A DNA stretch of 64,000 nt from Rhizomucor pusillus. Taxonomy: Eukaryota; Mucoromycota; Mucoromycetes; Mucorales; Lichtheimiaceae. The stretch spans positions 63,534 through 127,533 of the forward strand of contig FWWN02000701.1 in assembly GCA_900175165.2 (NCBI GenBank). Direction: 5' to 3'. The notes beneath the pieces were generated by a model. It made no database searches and was not told where the DNA came from. It worked only from the letters and a program-made list of their open reading frames with translations. Shown here in pieces: positions 1 through 10,947 of the stretch. Both the position numbers and the translations under genes were made by a program. How positions within the stretch are numbered: the stretch's first letter is position 1; every line of letters starts with the position of its first letter.

Positions 1-157
1 TCATCATCAAGTTCTTTTTCGATAATAGGTTTCCTTTGTTTCTTGCTGTTCAGAGACAAGGCCGACATATCCTCAGGAAAACCGATATCATCAAAGCTTT
101 CCTTGTCATTTTCTCGTTCATACAACGGCTTCTTTTGTTGCCGTTGCTGTTGCTGTT

Positions 158-190
<33 letters not shown>

Positions 191-731
191 AAGTGGTTAC
201 AGAGCCAGAAATGCCACTATTGCTGCCAGTGAAGTTGTCCTCATCGTCGACCTTGTTTTCATCATCCTCGTCGTCGTCAAAGATAGAGTCTGATGCCCTT
301 GTCTGATCCATAAAACGGACTCGGCGTTCATCCAGAGCAACTGGCTTCAAGCCCTTCGAAGGGAAGCGGATATCCTGTGCCCAATCATCAAAATCCTGTA
401 CTCGTTTATGCGTACCCAGTCTTGTAACAACACCGCGGCTCGGCTGCTGCATCATATAGTCATCCAGGCCAGGAAACACGAGCTGCTCTCTTTCATCGAT
501 CACTAGTTTATCCGAGTGATGGCTTACGAAAGTTGAGTCCGTATCGTCGTCGCCATCATCTTCATTGTCTTCGTACGGATCAGCCAGCCGAGCAAACGCA
601 CTCGCAAGGTCTTTATCGGGATCTCTTGCAACAATGCCACGACTCTCAATACATTTTATGGGCATCTGGATTCCTTTCGAAAAATCAATGTCGTTATCCC
701 AGTTGCTGTCGTCTTCGCACACCAGCGCCAT
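1..731 (-). CDS. Partial polyQ protein with two Byr4/Bfa1-like tryptophan motifs
   Basis: The minus-strand frame is open from ATG at 731 to the window edge (243 codons, no intron seen). The N-terminus is acidic. Two similar motifs stand out: one beginning NWDNDIDFSKG near residue 11 and one with DFDDWAQDIRFPSKG near residue 114. Trp-Asp-Asp/Ile-Phe motifs of this kind occur in Byr4/Bfa1, the scaffold half of the two-component GTPase-activating protein that restrains the septation GTPase Spg1/Tem1. An Asp/Glu-rich stretch and an uninterrupted polyglutamine run of about 15 residues (plus-strand 144-191) follow, then a charged Lys/Glu segment. The C-terminal part lies outside the window. Byr4/Bfa1 is my best guess by motif only; a Cdc11/Nud1-type spindle-pole scaffold is an alternative. 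The gene lies 267 bp downstream of ATP synthase subunit e on the same strand. Confidence 0.42.
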
Positions 732-998
732 GTAAGCGAGTATGTCAGTTATCACGTATGAGGTAGAGCAGAAGAATGGGTGATGAAAAGAGACAAAAAC
801 AAAAGAAAGAAGAAAAACAGCAATCTTTCCGTCATTGTAGGTCTCAGCCAAAATATATACCCTTTTCATACTGGCAACAATGGCCAAATAAAAGGACAAT
901 GAACCGCATCATTTTTTTGTTTGACACATAGCAGTCTTGTTTCTTGACCACACATTTTATACACGATGGGACGAATATGATTCTCTATTTGCGCGCCT

Positions 999-1416
999 TT
1001 ACTTGCTTTCTGAGGATTCAAGCTGTGCAATGAACTTTTCAAGGTCGAAATCGGGGCTGTCAACGTCGGCTACAAGCACGGAATGGAATGTCAATAGCCG
1101 ATTCAGGACAAGGTGTCTGCATCTGCAAAACTTACCTACTGGTGCCTGAGCTGCAGCGGTAGCAGCACCCTTCTTCTTGGCGTATTCGAGTCTTGCCTTC
1201 TCAATAAGCTGTTCCTTACGCTGGTACTCCAGTTGCTTTCGCTTCTCTTCTTCGTGCTTTTGCAACGATGCGTTGTGAGAGTAGCCGTACACGAGACCGA
1301 AGGCAAGTGCTGACCAGCGGCCAACCTGTAATTACAACGTCGTCTTGTAAGTATTGCTCGTTCGACAGTCCACGATTATCCCGAATGCCTACATTAACAA
1401 ACGCGCGGTTGACCAT
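999..1416 (-). CDS. ATP21: Mitochondrial ATP synthase subunit e
   Basis: Three exons in transcript order: 1393-1416, 1136-1325 and 999-1069; the introns are GT-AG and the spliced frame gives 94 residues, the usual size for subunit e. This small inner-membrane protein sits in the Fo part of ATP synthase and is needed for dimer formation and crista shape. The hydrophobic segment RWSALAFGLVYGYSH (about residues 10-24) carries the GxxxG-like region expected of the family (here as FGLVYG). It is followed by a long basic/acidic helix (KHEEEKRKQLEYQRKEQL) and a C-terminal block PDFDLEKFIAQLES that matches the yeast Tim11 pattern. The start is the only ATG that splices in frame to the membrane segment. 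Confidence is high on family, slightly lower on the 24-nt first exon. Confidence 0.88.
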
Positions 1417-1439
1417 GGCGGTTCTGTTTATTTACGAAA

Positions 1440-1580
1440 ACAAGGGGGGCGGCCACGAAAAATCCTGCCCCTCCCCATCCTGCCCCTCTGCCAGCGAGTC
1501 ACGAAAGAATAAATTTTATCGAGAATCCTGCCCTCCTTTACCATCCTACCCATCTGCAGTGCTCTGGCAATCCAAAATCC
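1440..1580. repeat. Short pyrimidine-rich direct repeats upstream of ATP synthase subunit e
   Basis: The segment holds near-copies of ATCCTGCCCCTC at about 1462, 1477 and 1524, with weaker copies after them. It lies within 200 bp upstream of the subunit e start codon, so it may be promoter DNA. No coding frame is convincing here. Confidence 0.35.
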
Positions 1581-1795
1581 AGTACCCTTTTCAAAACGAA
1601 ATTTCCAACGGCGACTACGGCCAAGTTGCCAAAGCAAAAGTTTAATCATGCTGTGAACGCGCAAGAAAGCCACGGCACCCGACACTCAAAAATGAAACAT
1701 GAAAAGAGACGATATAAAAACAAATTCCTGTGGCCGTTTTGCCTGCGAAAACCGTGCCTGTGGATTTATTTCTTCGATGAACATGAAGCGATCAG

Positions 1796-2870
1796 ATGTA
1801 TGTAGGATTGGTTCCAGAGGCTACAACCAGTCTTGGATCCCAACCAATACCAATTTTGCCAACTATCTCCATTTTGGTTCCTCGTCGCTCCTTACACCAC
1901 ATATCCTCATTCTACTCGTATCTTTCATACACTACTCCAGCTACCGTTTCATCAGTCGTGACTGAGTCTTCCGTGGTCTCGTCATCGGCCCTCTTGAAAT
2001 CTGCCTTGTCCAGTACATTTGATGACATCCTTTGGGCAACTTTCGAAATATCGAAAGACCCCAGGATCCAGAATTCATGCTTCGCAGAAGCTCAGGAATT
2101 TTCTCTGGGACCGATAAAAACAGATTCAAGAAAGAAAATCAGTCAAGATGCTGTAGTTCAGCCTGTTGAGATGTGTGTAGATCGGTCAGCAGCGTTGGTA
2201 GTTGGGTTGAGAGCAGGAATAGCTTCAATAGCTGCTAACTGTGCCTAGCAATGCTGTAATAACAGCAAGGCATGAAGAGCCATGGCGAAGTTCCATTGAC
2301 TACAAAGCATACAGGCTTCGCAGGAGCATGGAGTAGACGTAAATTGGCTGTCCCAGCAGTTATATGAAACTCGTCGGATGCTTGAAGATTCCAACCAAAC
2401 GCAATTGTTTTTGCAGCAGCAGGAGGTATATGAACAGCTGCAATTTACCAAGAAAACTTGTCCTAGCAACGAGCTGATAGAGGACTTGATTTATAGCAAT
2501 GGTCAGAGAGGAAGCTGAGGCTGGTGAGGCAGAGAACAGAGACGATTGAGACAGCTGAGACGTCTGCCCGCTTCCGTGGAGACGGTACAGAGAAGAACAT
2601 TATCCTGTGAAGGCAATGATCATGCAGGAGCTGCCTGATCTACAAAGATATTATGACTTTCTGTCCACTTAGAGAAGAATCTTTTTGGCTGGAGCTCTAA
2701 GCTGAGTGCCACTTTTTATTGTCCAAGAAGCTGAGAAATCAAAAAAGAAATGTGTAGGAAAATTGTTTCTCCAGTTATTGATGCGAACTCCAGGTAGAAA
2801 CAGGGCAGTTATTTATTGATTACCTGCAACGAAAACGGCAGGAAAAAGTGCGTGATATACGGAGCCAGAC
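1796..2870 (+). pseudogene. Decayed protein-coding region of unknown family
   Basis: No intact ORF spans this region, but coding-like segments line up in order across shifting frames. Around 1950-2250 lies a Ser/Thr-rich frame. At 2312-2513 there is an uninterrupted helical, Gln-rich segment including HGVDVNWLSQQLYETRRM and KKTCPSNELIEDLI. A frame change follows to a RQRTETIETAETSARF segment. At about 2622-2720 the segment MQELPDLQRYYDFLS continues into LEKNLFGWSSKLSATFYC only after a one-base shift, and an in-frame TAG breaks the straight reading. Further remnants (KKEMCRKI, VIDAN) reach about 2800. Stops and shifts at every boundary argue for a pseudogene rather than introns, since donors and acceptors are mostly missing. 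I do not recognise the family; the visible parts look like a soluble, coiled-coil-prone protein. Confidence 0.45.
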
Positions 2871-2974
2871 AGAGCATTTATAATTAAGAAAATCGGCTTT
2901 TTCATTTGCATATTTGCGTGCGCGTATGTGTGAGATCTCCGAGCAGGAGATCTGAGAAGGAAATGGGATGGATG

Positions 2975-3799
2975 TTACGGTGATATGACGCCAAGATAAT
3001 CTTCCTTGATTGTACCAATAGCAAACTTTTTATACCATTATAGATCGAGTCAATTGATCAGACTTTTCACGGGTGGTACTGATACTTACTATTTCGGTTG
3101 CATCTACTCGAGTACCAACAAGCTTTATTCGGACCTGCACATCCTTTTGTATCACCTAGCAACCGAGGCATCAGACGCATGTGCATCTTGCAACACTTTT
3201 TGCGGGCATACCTGATCTTCTGACGCGTAGCATGGTGGATCATTATTTGCATCATAATGCATATCATTTGGTATCAACTAGAAATTAAACCCTTAGTTCC
3301 AGACTCTCGGATACCCTAGTTATGAAACGCGTACGTGGCTAGAAACGAATACATTGAGCGGCCCTACTTCTGCAAAGAATCCCATCTAAAATTGGAGTTA
3401 AGTATCAATTGGCGTGCCGCGAGTGTCGAATGGATGTTCCCTAGCAACCTGTCATACCTTGTTAACCGTTGTTACCACAGCATCAACGACTTCACCCTTG
3501 TACGGCTTGAAAACAATGGCTTGATATTTTACATTGAATTCCGCCAACCCGGTACCCGGCAGGACCTTGCCTTTGCTGATGTCGCCTACTTTCACGACTG
3601 TGATAATATAACCATATCGACCCGTGCAAGTCCCTTCCACATCTGCGTATAGTTTTTCTCGTATTTGTTTGTGCATGTTCGGGCCAAGATACGCCGGATG
3701 GAGTGAAATAATGTGAGACAGCTCCTTCTGAAAAAAAGAGTTCAACACACGCGAGTCTACCGAAATATCTCGCTTCTCCTCACATACCAGGAAGAACAT
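2975..3799 (-). CDS. RPB7: RNA polymerase II subunit Rpb7
   Basis: Six exons: 3788-3799, 3458-3727, 3335-3385, 3212-3277, 3090-3155 and 2975-3025. All introns are GT-AG in phase 0, and the spliced protein is 171 residues, the same length as yeast Rpb7. Rpb7 pairs with Rpb4 to form the stalk of Pol II that binds emerging RNA and helps initiation and mRNA export. Residues 1-80 form the N-terminal RNP-like domain (MFFL at the first junction, then ISLHPAYLGP and AEFNVKYQAIVFKPYKGE). The second half is the OB-fold domain, ending FAIGTIKEDYLG, the conserved family C-terminus. Exon 1 carries only four codons, so a gene finder could easily miss the true start. RPB1 lies at the far end of the window. 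Confidence 0.95.
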
Positions 3800-5785
3800 T
3801 GTGTAAGATGATGAAATGGCGTGGGATGATCAAAAAGACAGGTAAATGCAAGAAAAGTTACAAAATGTGGGACTCTTTCAACGCATTCAAATGAGGGATC
3901 AACCCCAGTGTGTATGGTTGGCGTTTTAGTGTAGAATCTCGGATCGATCCCAGCGAGAATGCGACGATTCACACTGGAGCTTTATCTGATCGCAAAGAAA
4001 GGTTGAGCTGCTGAGCAGAGACAATCGATTACAGAGAGGCGGCGCAGGCGCAGAGAGGCAAGATGAAGGAGTTTCGCTCGCGTTTCCCAACTCAAAGTGC
4101 TCAAAAACAAATCCGTCGTGACTTCAATTCGGCTTAATGGTTTTTGAATTCGAATTCGCGCCTGAAATATAGAGAAGATTTATGGATATTCGTTGTATTT
4201 TGGACAGACAATGTCATCGAAATGAACGATAGGACGAGGGCCGCTCTTTTTATAATCACTCCATTCCTCTGTCTTACAAAGTATAAGACAGCAAAATGGA
4301 AACCGAGAAATCTCGCTAACTGCATAAATAGTTATGGAAGGAAGCCTTTTGCCCCAAGAGATTGGAATCACGAGCTCCATCCTTCCTTGCCGAATACGTA
4401 CCATCGATTAAGGCGTTCATGCTGCCGATGATATGAACTATCGTCTGATGATTCCTTGGCAGGATATTTAGATAATTCGACCAGGGACACATCTTGGATT
4501 TTGCATTATATTAGCCATTTGGCAAGCGCAAAAAGATAGCAATCTACGTTTTTCGAAAACCTGCTGAATTAACGGTAAGTCGTGACCGTAGCAACATTCC
4601 ACATATATTCGCTTAACTCTGAGTTGATTTTTTGTCGTTCTGCCTTTATATTCTGGTCAGCAATCAAGCACACTTTGAATATGCTCTCGAACGAAAAAAG
4701 GAAAAAAGAATATAACAATCGTCCCACAAGTTGTTTGCCTTCCAACCGTGCTGGCTAGTGACTCATCAAGCCTTGTTTCAATCCTCTGTCATGCTATCTC
4801 GATACGAATCCGCCTTTAAGCTATCTTGCTCATCAGTTCAGATTTCTGTTGTAAACTACAACCATCGAATTAACAAGTAATAGACGTCTGCAACTTGAAA
4901 GATTATCCCAAAAACGTGCTGGCGGATAGAGATCGACCAGTCCGGATTTGCAGATAAGCATTCGAAAGCGGTTTGCTGTATATTACTGTGCCTCTCGTCC
5001 ATTTCTTCTTCCTCAAACGTACCCGCATATATACCACTTGCTGTCTTCTGTATGTCTGACAGAATAATTAATCGTGTACATGACAAATAAGACACCACTT
5101 GTCAAAACAAGGGAGCAACCTAAGAGGATTGAAAACTCGGTACATCAATATATGTACTGCTCATTTTGATGTCTTTACTCCTAGCTAATCAACAGCACAA
5201 CCCTACATACTACTCTAGTAGAACGACTTTCGATCCTGAGTCCTGATCGTAACTTGAGGGCATCAAGCGTAAACATCGGAACTCAGAGAGAGCGATATGC
5301 AGACTATCTTGAGGTTTATGTGCTGCAAATGTAAACCTTCTTGGCTGCAAACCTGGATCTGACTCATAAATTGGAACATGGAAAGGTATGTAGGCGTACT
5401 CATGTTAATCCTTCACAAATCTCTAAAGCGTTATTACCATTCATACTCGTTTAATGCTGTCTTGTACCCCGCAAGGAACTAAAACCATTGAAGAAGAAAA
5501 AACAGAAATGTCAGCTACGGGCCGCGTCATCTATGATTCGTTCTCCTCTTCTTTCCTCTTCTTTCCTGTTTTCTGTTTTACTTTACGCAAGATGGAAGAA
5601 CTGCAAAATACCACGTTTTATTCTTTCATTGAACTGTTTTCTGCTCTCCTAGTCTCGCTAAGCATACCAATATATCCTCCATTACTGCTCTTAGCTTTCA
5701 AAAGGCAAGAAAGAAGTTGACAGAAGCTGCAGAAGGTAGGCGTGAGCAGAGTCCAAAAGGGCACAAGGCAAACTTTTACTGATAT
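3800..5785. other. Gene-poor spacer between RPB7 and the Fanzor-like relic
   Basis: I see no gene. Frames up to about 100 codons occur on both strands but lack recognisable motifs, consistent splice sites or support in neighbouring frames. The first few hundred bases upstream of 3799 probably contain the RPB7 promoter. Confidence 0.5.
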
Positions 5786-8373
5786 ATGTCATCTACAGCT
5801 ATTTGCAAGCACTGTGGCGAAAAAGGCCACAAGATGAAGACCAGTAGAAAGCGCAAGCTTTATATCGAAAGTGGCAAAGGTGAGCAGGTTTACGGCATGA
5901 TCATTCATACCTCGAATTAACGATGTGCTAATTGGCAAGGAAAAAAAAAACAGATACAGAAAGTGAAGAAGAAAAACAAAGAAAAAGGGCAGGATACAGA
6001 AAGGAAGGACCAATGCAAATGAAAATACAAAGCCCTGTCCCAGATACGGTTCCACTAGTCATTCAAGAGCTACATCAAAGGATTGTCCTTACCATGTCCA
6101 AACTTTGGAGGAAATCCTCGTATCACGATTTGGAAGGAATTTCGAGCGTTATGCTCGCACCGTATCCCTGTCAGGAATTGTTAAAGAAGATTATCAAGAA
6201 CAGCTACAGAAGGGAATCCAATAACTGTCATCTTTCATACGGAATGTCATTGTTCGAGTGATGGTCTTTGTTAATTTTTACATTGTGGAGCACGCGCACA
6301 ATGCGATTCCGGCCTATGTCTTTTCACAGACATTTTTCTGTTCCGTACCACAGCTCGTGATGGATATGGAAATAACAAACACCAATGACAAGATGCCTAA
6401 TGACATCCGCGACTGTCGGGATCGCTTCAAAATGCAATATCCTTCGGCAATCTTTATGCAAGCAAGCATTCGAGGATACGCGAACCCGCTTGCTCGGGTT
6501 TGCCAAACGCTCCAAACTACGTATAGCAATATGATCGTCGAACACTTCCAGGACAGGGTGGAAAAATTTATCATATTCAAGCTCCATTAGACTTATACCA
6601 GTAAGGCTACATAAGTGTTGTGTCTCATGATAAGCATCTATGTTAACTGTTAACCTGTAAAGAATATATCGAACAATCTTGCACGTAAATTAGCTAATGA
6701 GTATATCTACGAAGATCTTGCCGGAAGCAATCCCACAATACCGGAGGAGCTACAAAAAGACTGTGATCTCAATGTTATCTTAGCGATACATACCATACAA
6801 ATCTCGCTAGAAGACTATATTCCTGAACCGTGCACAGCAACTGAAATGGCGGCAAATCCTGGAAGGTTTATTCCTGCGTTGCGTTTTATACTATCGCAGT
6901 ATACACTGGTGCACGAGCAGGGAAACGAGAAGACCTGCAAGACTTTGCCAAAATTAATTGCTCTGACGCCACAAACATCATTGCATTGGGCGGTTTGTGG
7001 ACATCGATGCAGCAACATTGGCAACACTCCTTCATTTGGGAAAGCCCGTAACACATCAACAAAAAACCAATACGTTCAAGACCATGCTTTATTTCAATCT
7101 GTATCGATTTTTCAAGTAAGTGGATTTTTAGTATAATAGTGATTTATAATTTCTCATGCGTTGTTTAGCAGCGAAGAATGCATGCTTACTAACATGCTCA
7201 CAACCACTGGCTTCCAGTTGTCATTACATTTCGCAAGACCTGCAAAAAGTCCCGGGATGGAATTAGAACTTTCTATTTCATGCCCTGCGCTCTGGATGCC
7301 GGGAGACGGGATATTTTCCAAGCTGCATATGGTGCTCAAAGCGCAGAGCATGAAATTCGACGTTCGTCTACGAGGGAGTATTACCAATGGGCAGGATCGC
7401 CGAAAAGGAACGAGAACTCAAGAAGGCCAGAAAGCAAAATGGCATTGAAGAGATAGCATCCAATTTTCCGAGTGCAAAGACTGCAGACATTACAACCATA
7501 CAGTGAATACGTGCGGTATCTTTTCTTACACTTGGAAACGCTATTCACATTCTATTGCTTCGACAATGACGCAGAGAGAAGATTCAGTGCATATCAAGGC
7601 AAATAAAGGGAACAAAAAGAAATAGTGAATGTCATCGTTAATGGAGGAAAGAAATACAACTCTGCGAAGAGAAAACACAGGAGGAGAGATCGTCGAGAAC
7701 GGAAAAAGCAAAAACGAAGGAGAAAGCTATTTAAACAGAAACGGAGGAATCTTACAGGAATACGATAATAAGACGGACCAATATTTCAGAACAAATGGCT
7801 AAGTTTCCAGCGCGGACTTCCAGATTGCCCATCCAAAATGAATTTGCAGTGAGATCGACTCTACAAGAAGACAAGAATAAGCTTGATATGAAACAGAAGA
7901 AATGGGCAAAAGCGAAGTTCACTCCAAACTCTGAAGGGAAGTTGCCGTTGGTGGTATTTGGCAACGGAATGTTCGGCAAAGAGAATATCCCAATGAAGGG
8001 TCATCGGTCTGGTCTCATTGGTGTGCTTTACCGCATGCTGAAGCGACGAGAAGCTCGCGGAGAACTGGTGGTCGTAATTATTGATGAATACTTAACGTCG
8101 CAGGTAATTGGCGACTGCAAAATCCCTCTCAAACATCTTCTAACGCCATGTCAATACATCAGATTTGCCATAATTGCCAAGTGGGGGAGCTTGAAAAATG
8201 TCGCTACTGCAGACGGCGTGCGTTATAATAGTTTGCAAGTATGCAAGAACTGTGATATATTATGGAATAGAGACACGAACGCCTGCAAAAATATGTTCCA
8301 CATCGCTACATCTATTTGGTCGGCCAATAATCGCCCTGGCCCGTTTGTCCGGTCTAAGCAACAGATCACGACT
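5786..8373 (+). pseudogene. Broken TnpB/Fanzor-type RNA-guided nuclease gene
   Basis: Similarity to the fungal Fanzor (eukaryotic TnpB) family runs co-linearly across several frames. The ATG at 5786 opens a zinc-knuckle segment CKHCGEKGHKMKTSRK. A GTGAGC...AG intron-like gap follows, then helical regions at 5932-6261 and 6262-6587 with TNTNDKMPNDIRDC and TYSNMIVEHFQDRVEKF. A block at 6700-7115 changes frame near 6985. After a GTAAGT...TTTAG gap comes HFARPAKSPGMELEL. RuvC-I is CALDAGRRDIF (Asp codon 7295). A basic stretch lies near 7650-7740. The frame from 7795 carries VVFGNGMFGKENIPMKGH, VVVIIDEYLTSQV, a zinc ribbon with CKNC and RuvC-III WNRDTNACKN (Asp codon 8272). In-frame stops, several shifts and one lost zinc-ribbon cysteine (Ile at the VIGDC position) show it is dead. 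I see no terminal repeats. Confidence 0.72.
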
Positions 8374-9494
8374 ACGAATGCTGAATATTTACTTGCAAAC
8401 CCCGCCTCAAGTATACTAATAGTTAGTATTTGCTTAGTATATCGGTAAGCCGTGATCCATGTTTCCGATATCGAAACTATACTCATTGAGAGACATTTGC
8501 GTTATTTGGAGCGCTGGCATCGCACTGTTGCAAGTTTAAGCCCGAAATGGCAAGCGTACATGGACTCTAATTCGAGAAGAATGTTTATTAATTTCTTTCC
8601 AAAAGTCCAAATTCGATTCCAGCGCGATGCAAAATTGATGCTCCAAACGCAAACTGTCTGTAAAAATACAGTACCTGAGAAATGTATACCGAAGCATGAA
8701 TGCAGTTGTCCCTAATACCTCACAAAGCCGTGGTTGCCGGTTAGAATGCTCAAATTATTAAACTTGTTTCGAATGAGGTCTACATAAGTCGAAAAATTTC
8801 GCTCAACTATATATTACGCTCGCAAAGCAAATATGAATTTAGGAACGTCATTGTTTGAATCATACAATTTCCTGAAGCTTTTGAGAAATTTCAGCTAAAT
8901 CGATAGAAAAGCATCATTGAATGTTGGTGACATCGATTATGAAATGAATCTGAACAGGATTAAGCCGGTGACATTCAGCAATGATAGCGCCTCTTACACA
9001 CAAATTCTCGAACGATCTTCGTTTCGGCTAAATGGGCGCAATAATCTATTATCCGTATCACACCTTCACCGGTTCTCCTCAGCGACTGTTTAATAGCATT
9101 TTGAACTTTAACATTTCTTGACGCTTATCTTGCTTCCACATTCCATTGCTTCCTACTGTCGGGGTGGCCAATGTCAGTAACAAAGGACAGGAAAAAATAT
9201 CCTCGGAAGTACCCTATTAAAATATCTGTTAGGCGCTGTCCATACTAATCTCAGTCTATTGAGCTTTTGAGACATGAGGTCGTCAGCCCCATGGTAAAAG
9301 CTGTTGACAGATTCAGTTGCCGCCCTCGCAAAGATCGGTTCTCAGCAGATCAGCCTTGTATCACGTGCGGAAGAAGATCTTCACTGCAGTGATCAGAATA
9401 TAGTGTACTACTCGGGACCCTTAAGCTTTGATATCATCTCCCACGCCATCCCGGGTGATCATGAAGCAATACAAAGTACAGTAATTTATTTATG
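8374..9494. other. Spacer downstream of the Fanzor-like relic
   Basis: There is no supported gene. An 87-codon plus frame at 8452-8715 has no recognisable motif. The right end of the relic's former mobile unit may lie here, but I find no inverted repeat or target-site duplication by eye. The part next to 9495 is probably bZIP 3' untranslated sequence. Confidence 0.4.
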
Positions 9495-10343
9495 TTATGA
9501 AGATGAAGAGGAGGAAGTGGACTCGGAGACAGGCTTTTGTACAATATCAAGAAGCCTTGGATCCTTTTCGATGACCAAAGCTCGCAGCCATTTGGCCTCC
9601 ATTTCTAGTTCTTGGACGCGCTTTTCAAGTGCTTCGGCTTTGCTCGTCATTTCTTTGGCTGTTTGTTCCAAGGCCTGTTCACGTAGCTTCTTCTTCATCC
9701 GGAATCTAGCGGAAGCTGCAGTGTTGCGTCTGCGCTTATCTTCTTCTGCCGCAGCTCTTTCAGCAGCATCCATCGATGAATCGGAAGAGCTTGAAGGTTG
9801 CTTTCGCTTTCGTGATGTTGTAAGAGAAGTAGTCGTGGCTGAGACAGATGTAGTTGGTTGCATTGCCCAGGATGGCGTCGTCGTCAGCGGATCCACCTTC
9901 GCACCTGACGGTGCAGGTGCAATTCTAGGCAGTAAGCGTAGTTCATTTTGTTTCTGTGAAGAGCGCTGCTGCTGTTGCTGTTGTTGCTGTTGTTGGATGA
10001 GATAGTCAGGAAGGATAAACGGAGTCGCTTGTTGCTGTGCTTGTTGGCCTTGCAGAACGCTTGCAGGTGCTTGTCCGCTAATATTTTGATCAGTTCCTGA
10101 GCCGCTCGAGGGGAGAACCATATCTCCCATGCGGATTTGATTCAGGGAAGCAAAAAGATCATAGGTTCGTTGGTCATTGCTGGCAGCCGCTGGTTTGCTG
10201 TCGTCGAGGAGTGCTGAACCAGGCTCCGTATCGAAGGTAAACTGCGCATTAGCCCATAGAGAAAGCTCCTCGGCCAAAGATTCCTCAGTGATTTCCGCGG
10301 GTGAATCGGATCCAAGCAGATTAAGAGAGGAGATGTACGACAT
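9495..10343 (-). CDS. bZIP transcription factor, cys-3/MetR type
   Basis: A single uninterrupted exon of 282 codons. The frame is open upstream to 10472, but I start at the internal ATG at 10343 because the preceding 43 residues look unlike protein and MSYISSLNLLGSD begins a plausible N-terminus. An N-terminal acidic/Ser region is followed by a polyQ tract (10 Gln, plus-strand about 9967-9998) and a Ser-rich basic stretch. The bZIP lies near the C-terminus: basic region EEDKRRRNTAASARFRMKKK, then a leucine zipper with EALEKRVQELEMEAKWLR. Asn-x2-Ala-Ala-x-x-Arg in the basic region is intact. This basic region is characteristic of Neurospora cys-3, Aspergillus MetR and Gcn4-like factors that switch on sulfur or amino-acid assimilation genes. 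The target pathway is inferred from the family only. Confidence 0.85.
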   Translation of the reverse strand: MSYISSLNLLGSDSPAEITEESLAEELSLWANAQFTFDTEPGSALLDDSKPAAASNDQRTYDLFASLNQIRMGDMVLPSSGSGTDQNISGQAPASVLQGQQAQQQATPFILPDYLIQQQQQQQQQQRSSQKQNELRLLPRIAPAPSGAKVDPLTTTPSWAMQPTTSVSATTTSLTTSRKRKQPSSSSDSSMDAAERAAAEEDKRRRNTAASARFRMKKKLREQALEQTAKEMTSKAEALEKRVQELEMEAKWLRALVIEKDPRLLDIVQKPVSESTSSSSSS

Positions 10344-10947
10344 TGTCGTAGGGTATGGCAAAATTGGACAGGGAAGCAAGGAAAAAGAAGGCTTTTCCCA
10401 GCGCCGAAGAGATAGCAAAGATAGCGGAGATTCTCGTAACCCCACAGCTGCTGAGTAAGCAACGGTTTCCAAGGCAGCAGATGTGGTCGATGCGCAAGCA
10501 AAGTCTTACGTTGCAGTTAAATATGCCGTTACGTAGACAGAACGCATCGCGTCATGTAGTAGCTAATAAACAGCTGAAGGAGATAAATAAACGAAAATCA
10601 AATAAGCCGAAGTTTCATCATCACTCATGGCTCGCAAGTACAATGAAGCATATTCTCTTCAACTAACACTGCAAGCTATGAATCATGATATGACATACAG
10701 TCATCCACAGAAAGCGTGGGAAGCTCTACTATGATGGACGATTCTCTTAACGAAGCTGATTTCGATTATAATAGCACATATATGTTTCAAAAACCCAGAG
10801 TCGGGACCCGCATGTGAATCCAATACGCGGCAAGAAGTAACGCCCCAGCACTATCGATCTGGGAGATCAATGAAAATCTATACATAAAGACATTGTTTAC
10901 AACAGGCGCAATCACGCCCAGTAATAAATTTACAATGCTCACATACT
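10344..10947. other. Intergenic spacer, promoter side of the bZIP gene
   Basis: No gene is supported. It holds the upstream region of the bZIP gene and the 3' flank of the small putative mitochondrial protein gene, both on the minus strand. Confidence 0.5.

Noticed and set aside
36..306. Two plus-strand frames with poly-Leu or poly-Cys runs
   Set aside because: They are shadows of the CAG/CAA polyglutamine tract of the minus-strand gene.
9304..10005. 233-codon plus-strand frame
   Set aside because: It lies antisense to the bZIP coding region, and its Ser/Cys-rich composition mirrors the opposite codons.
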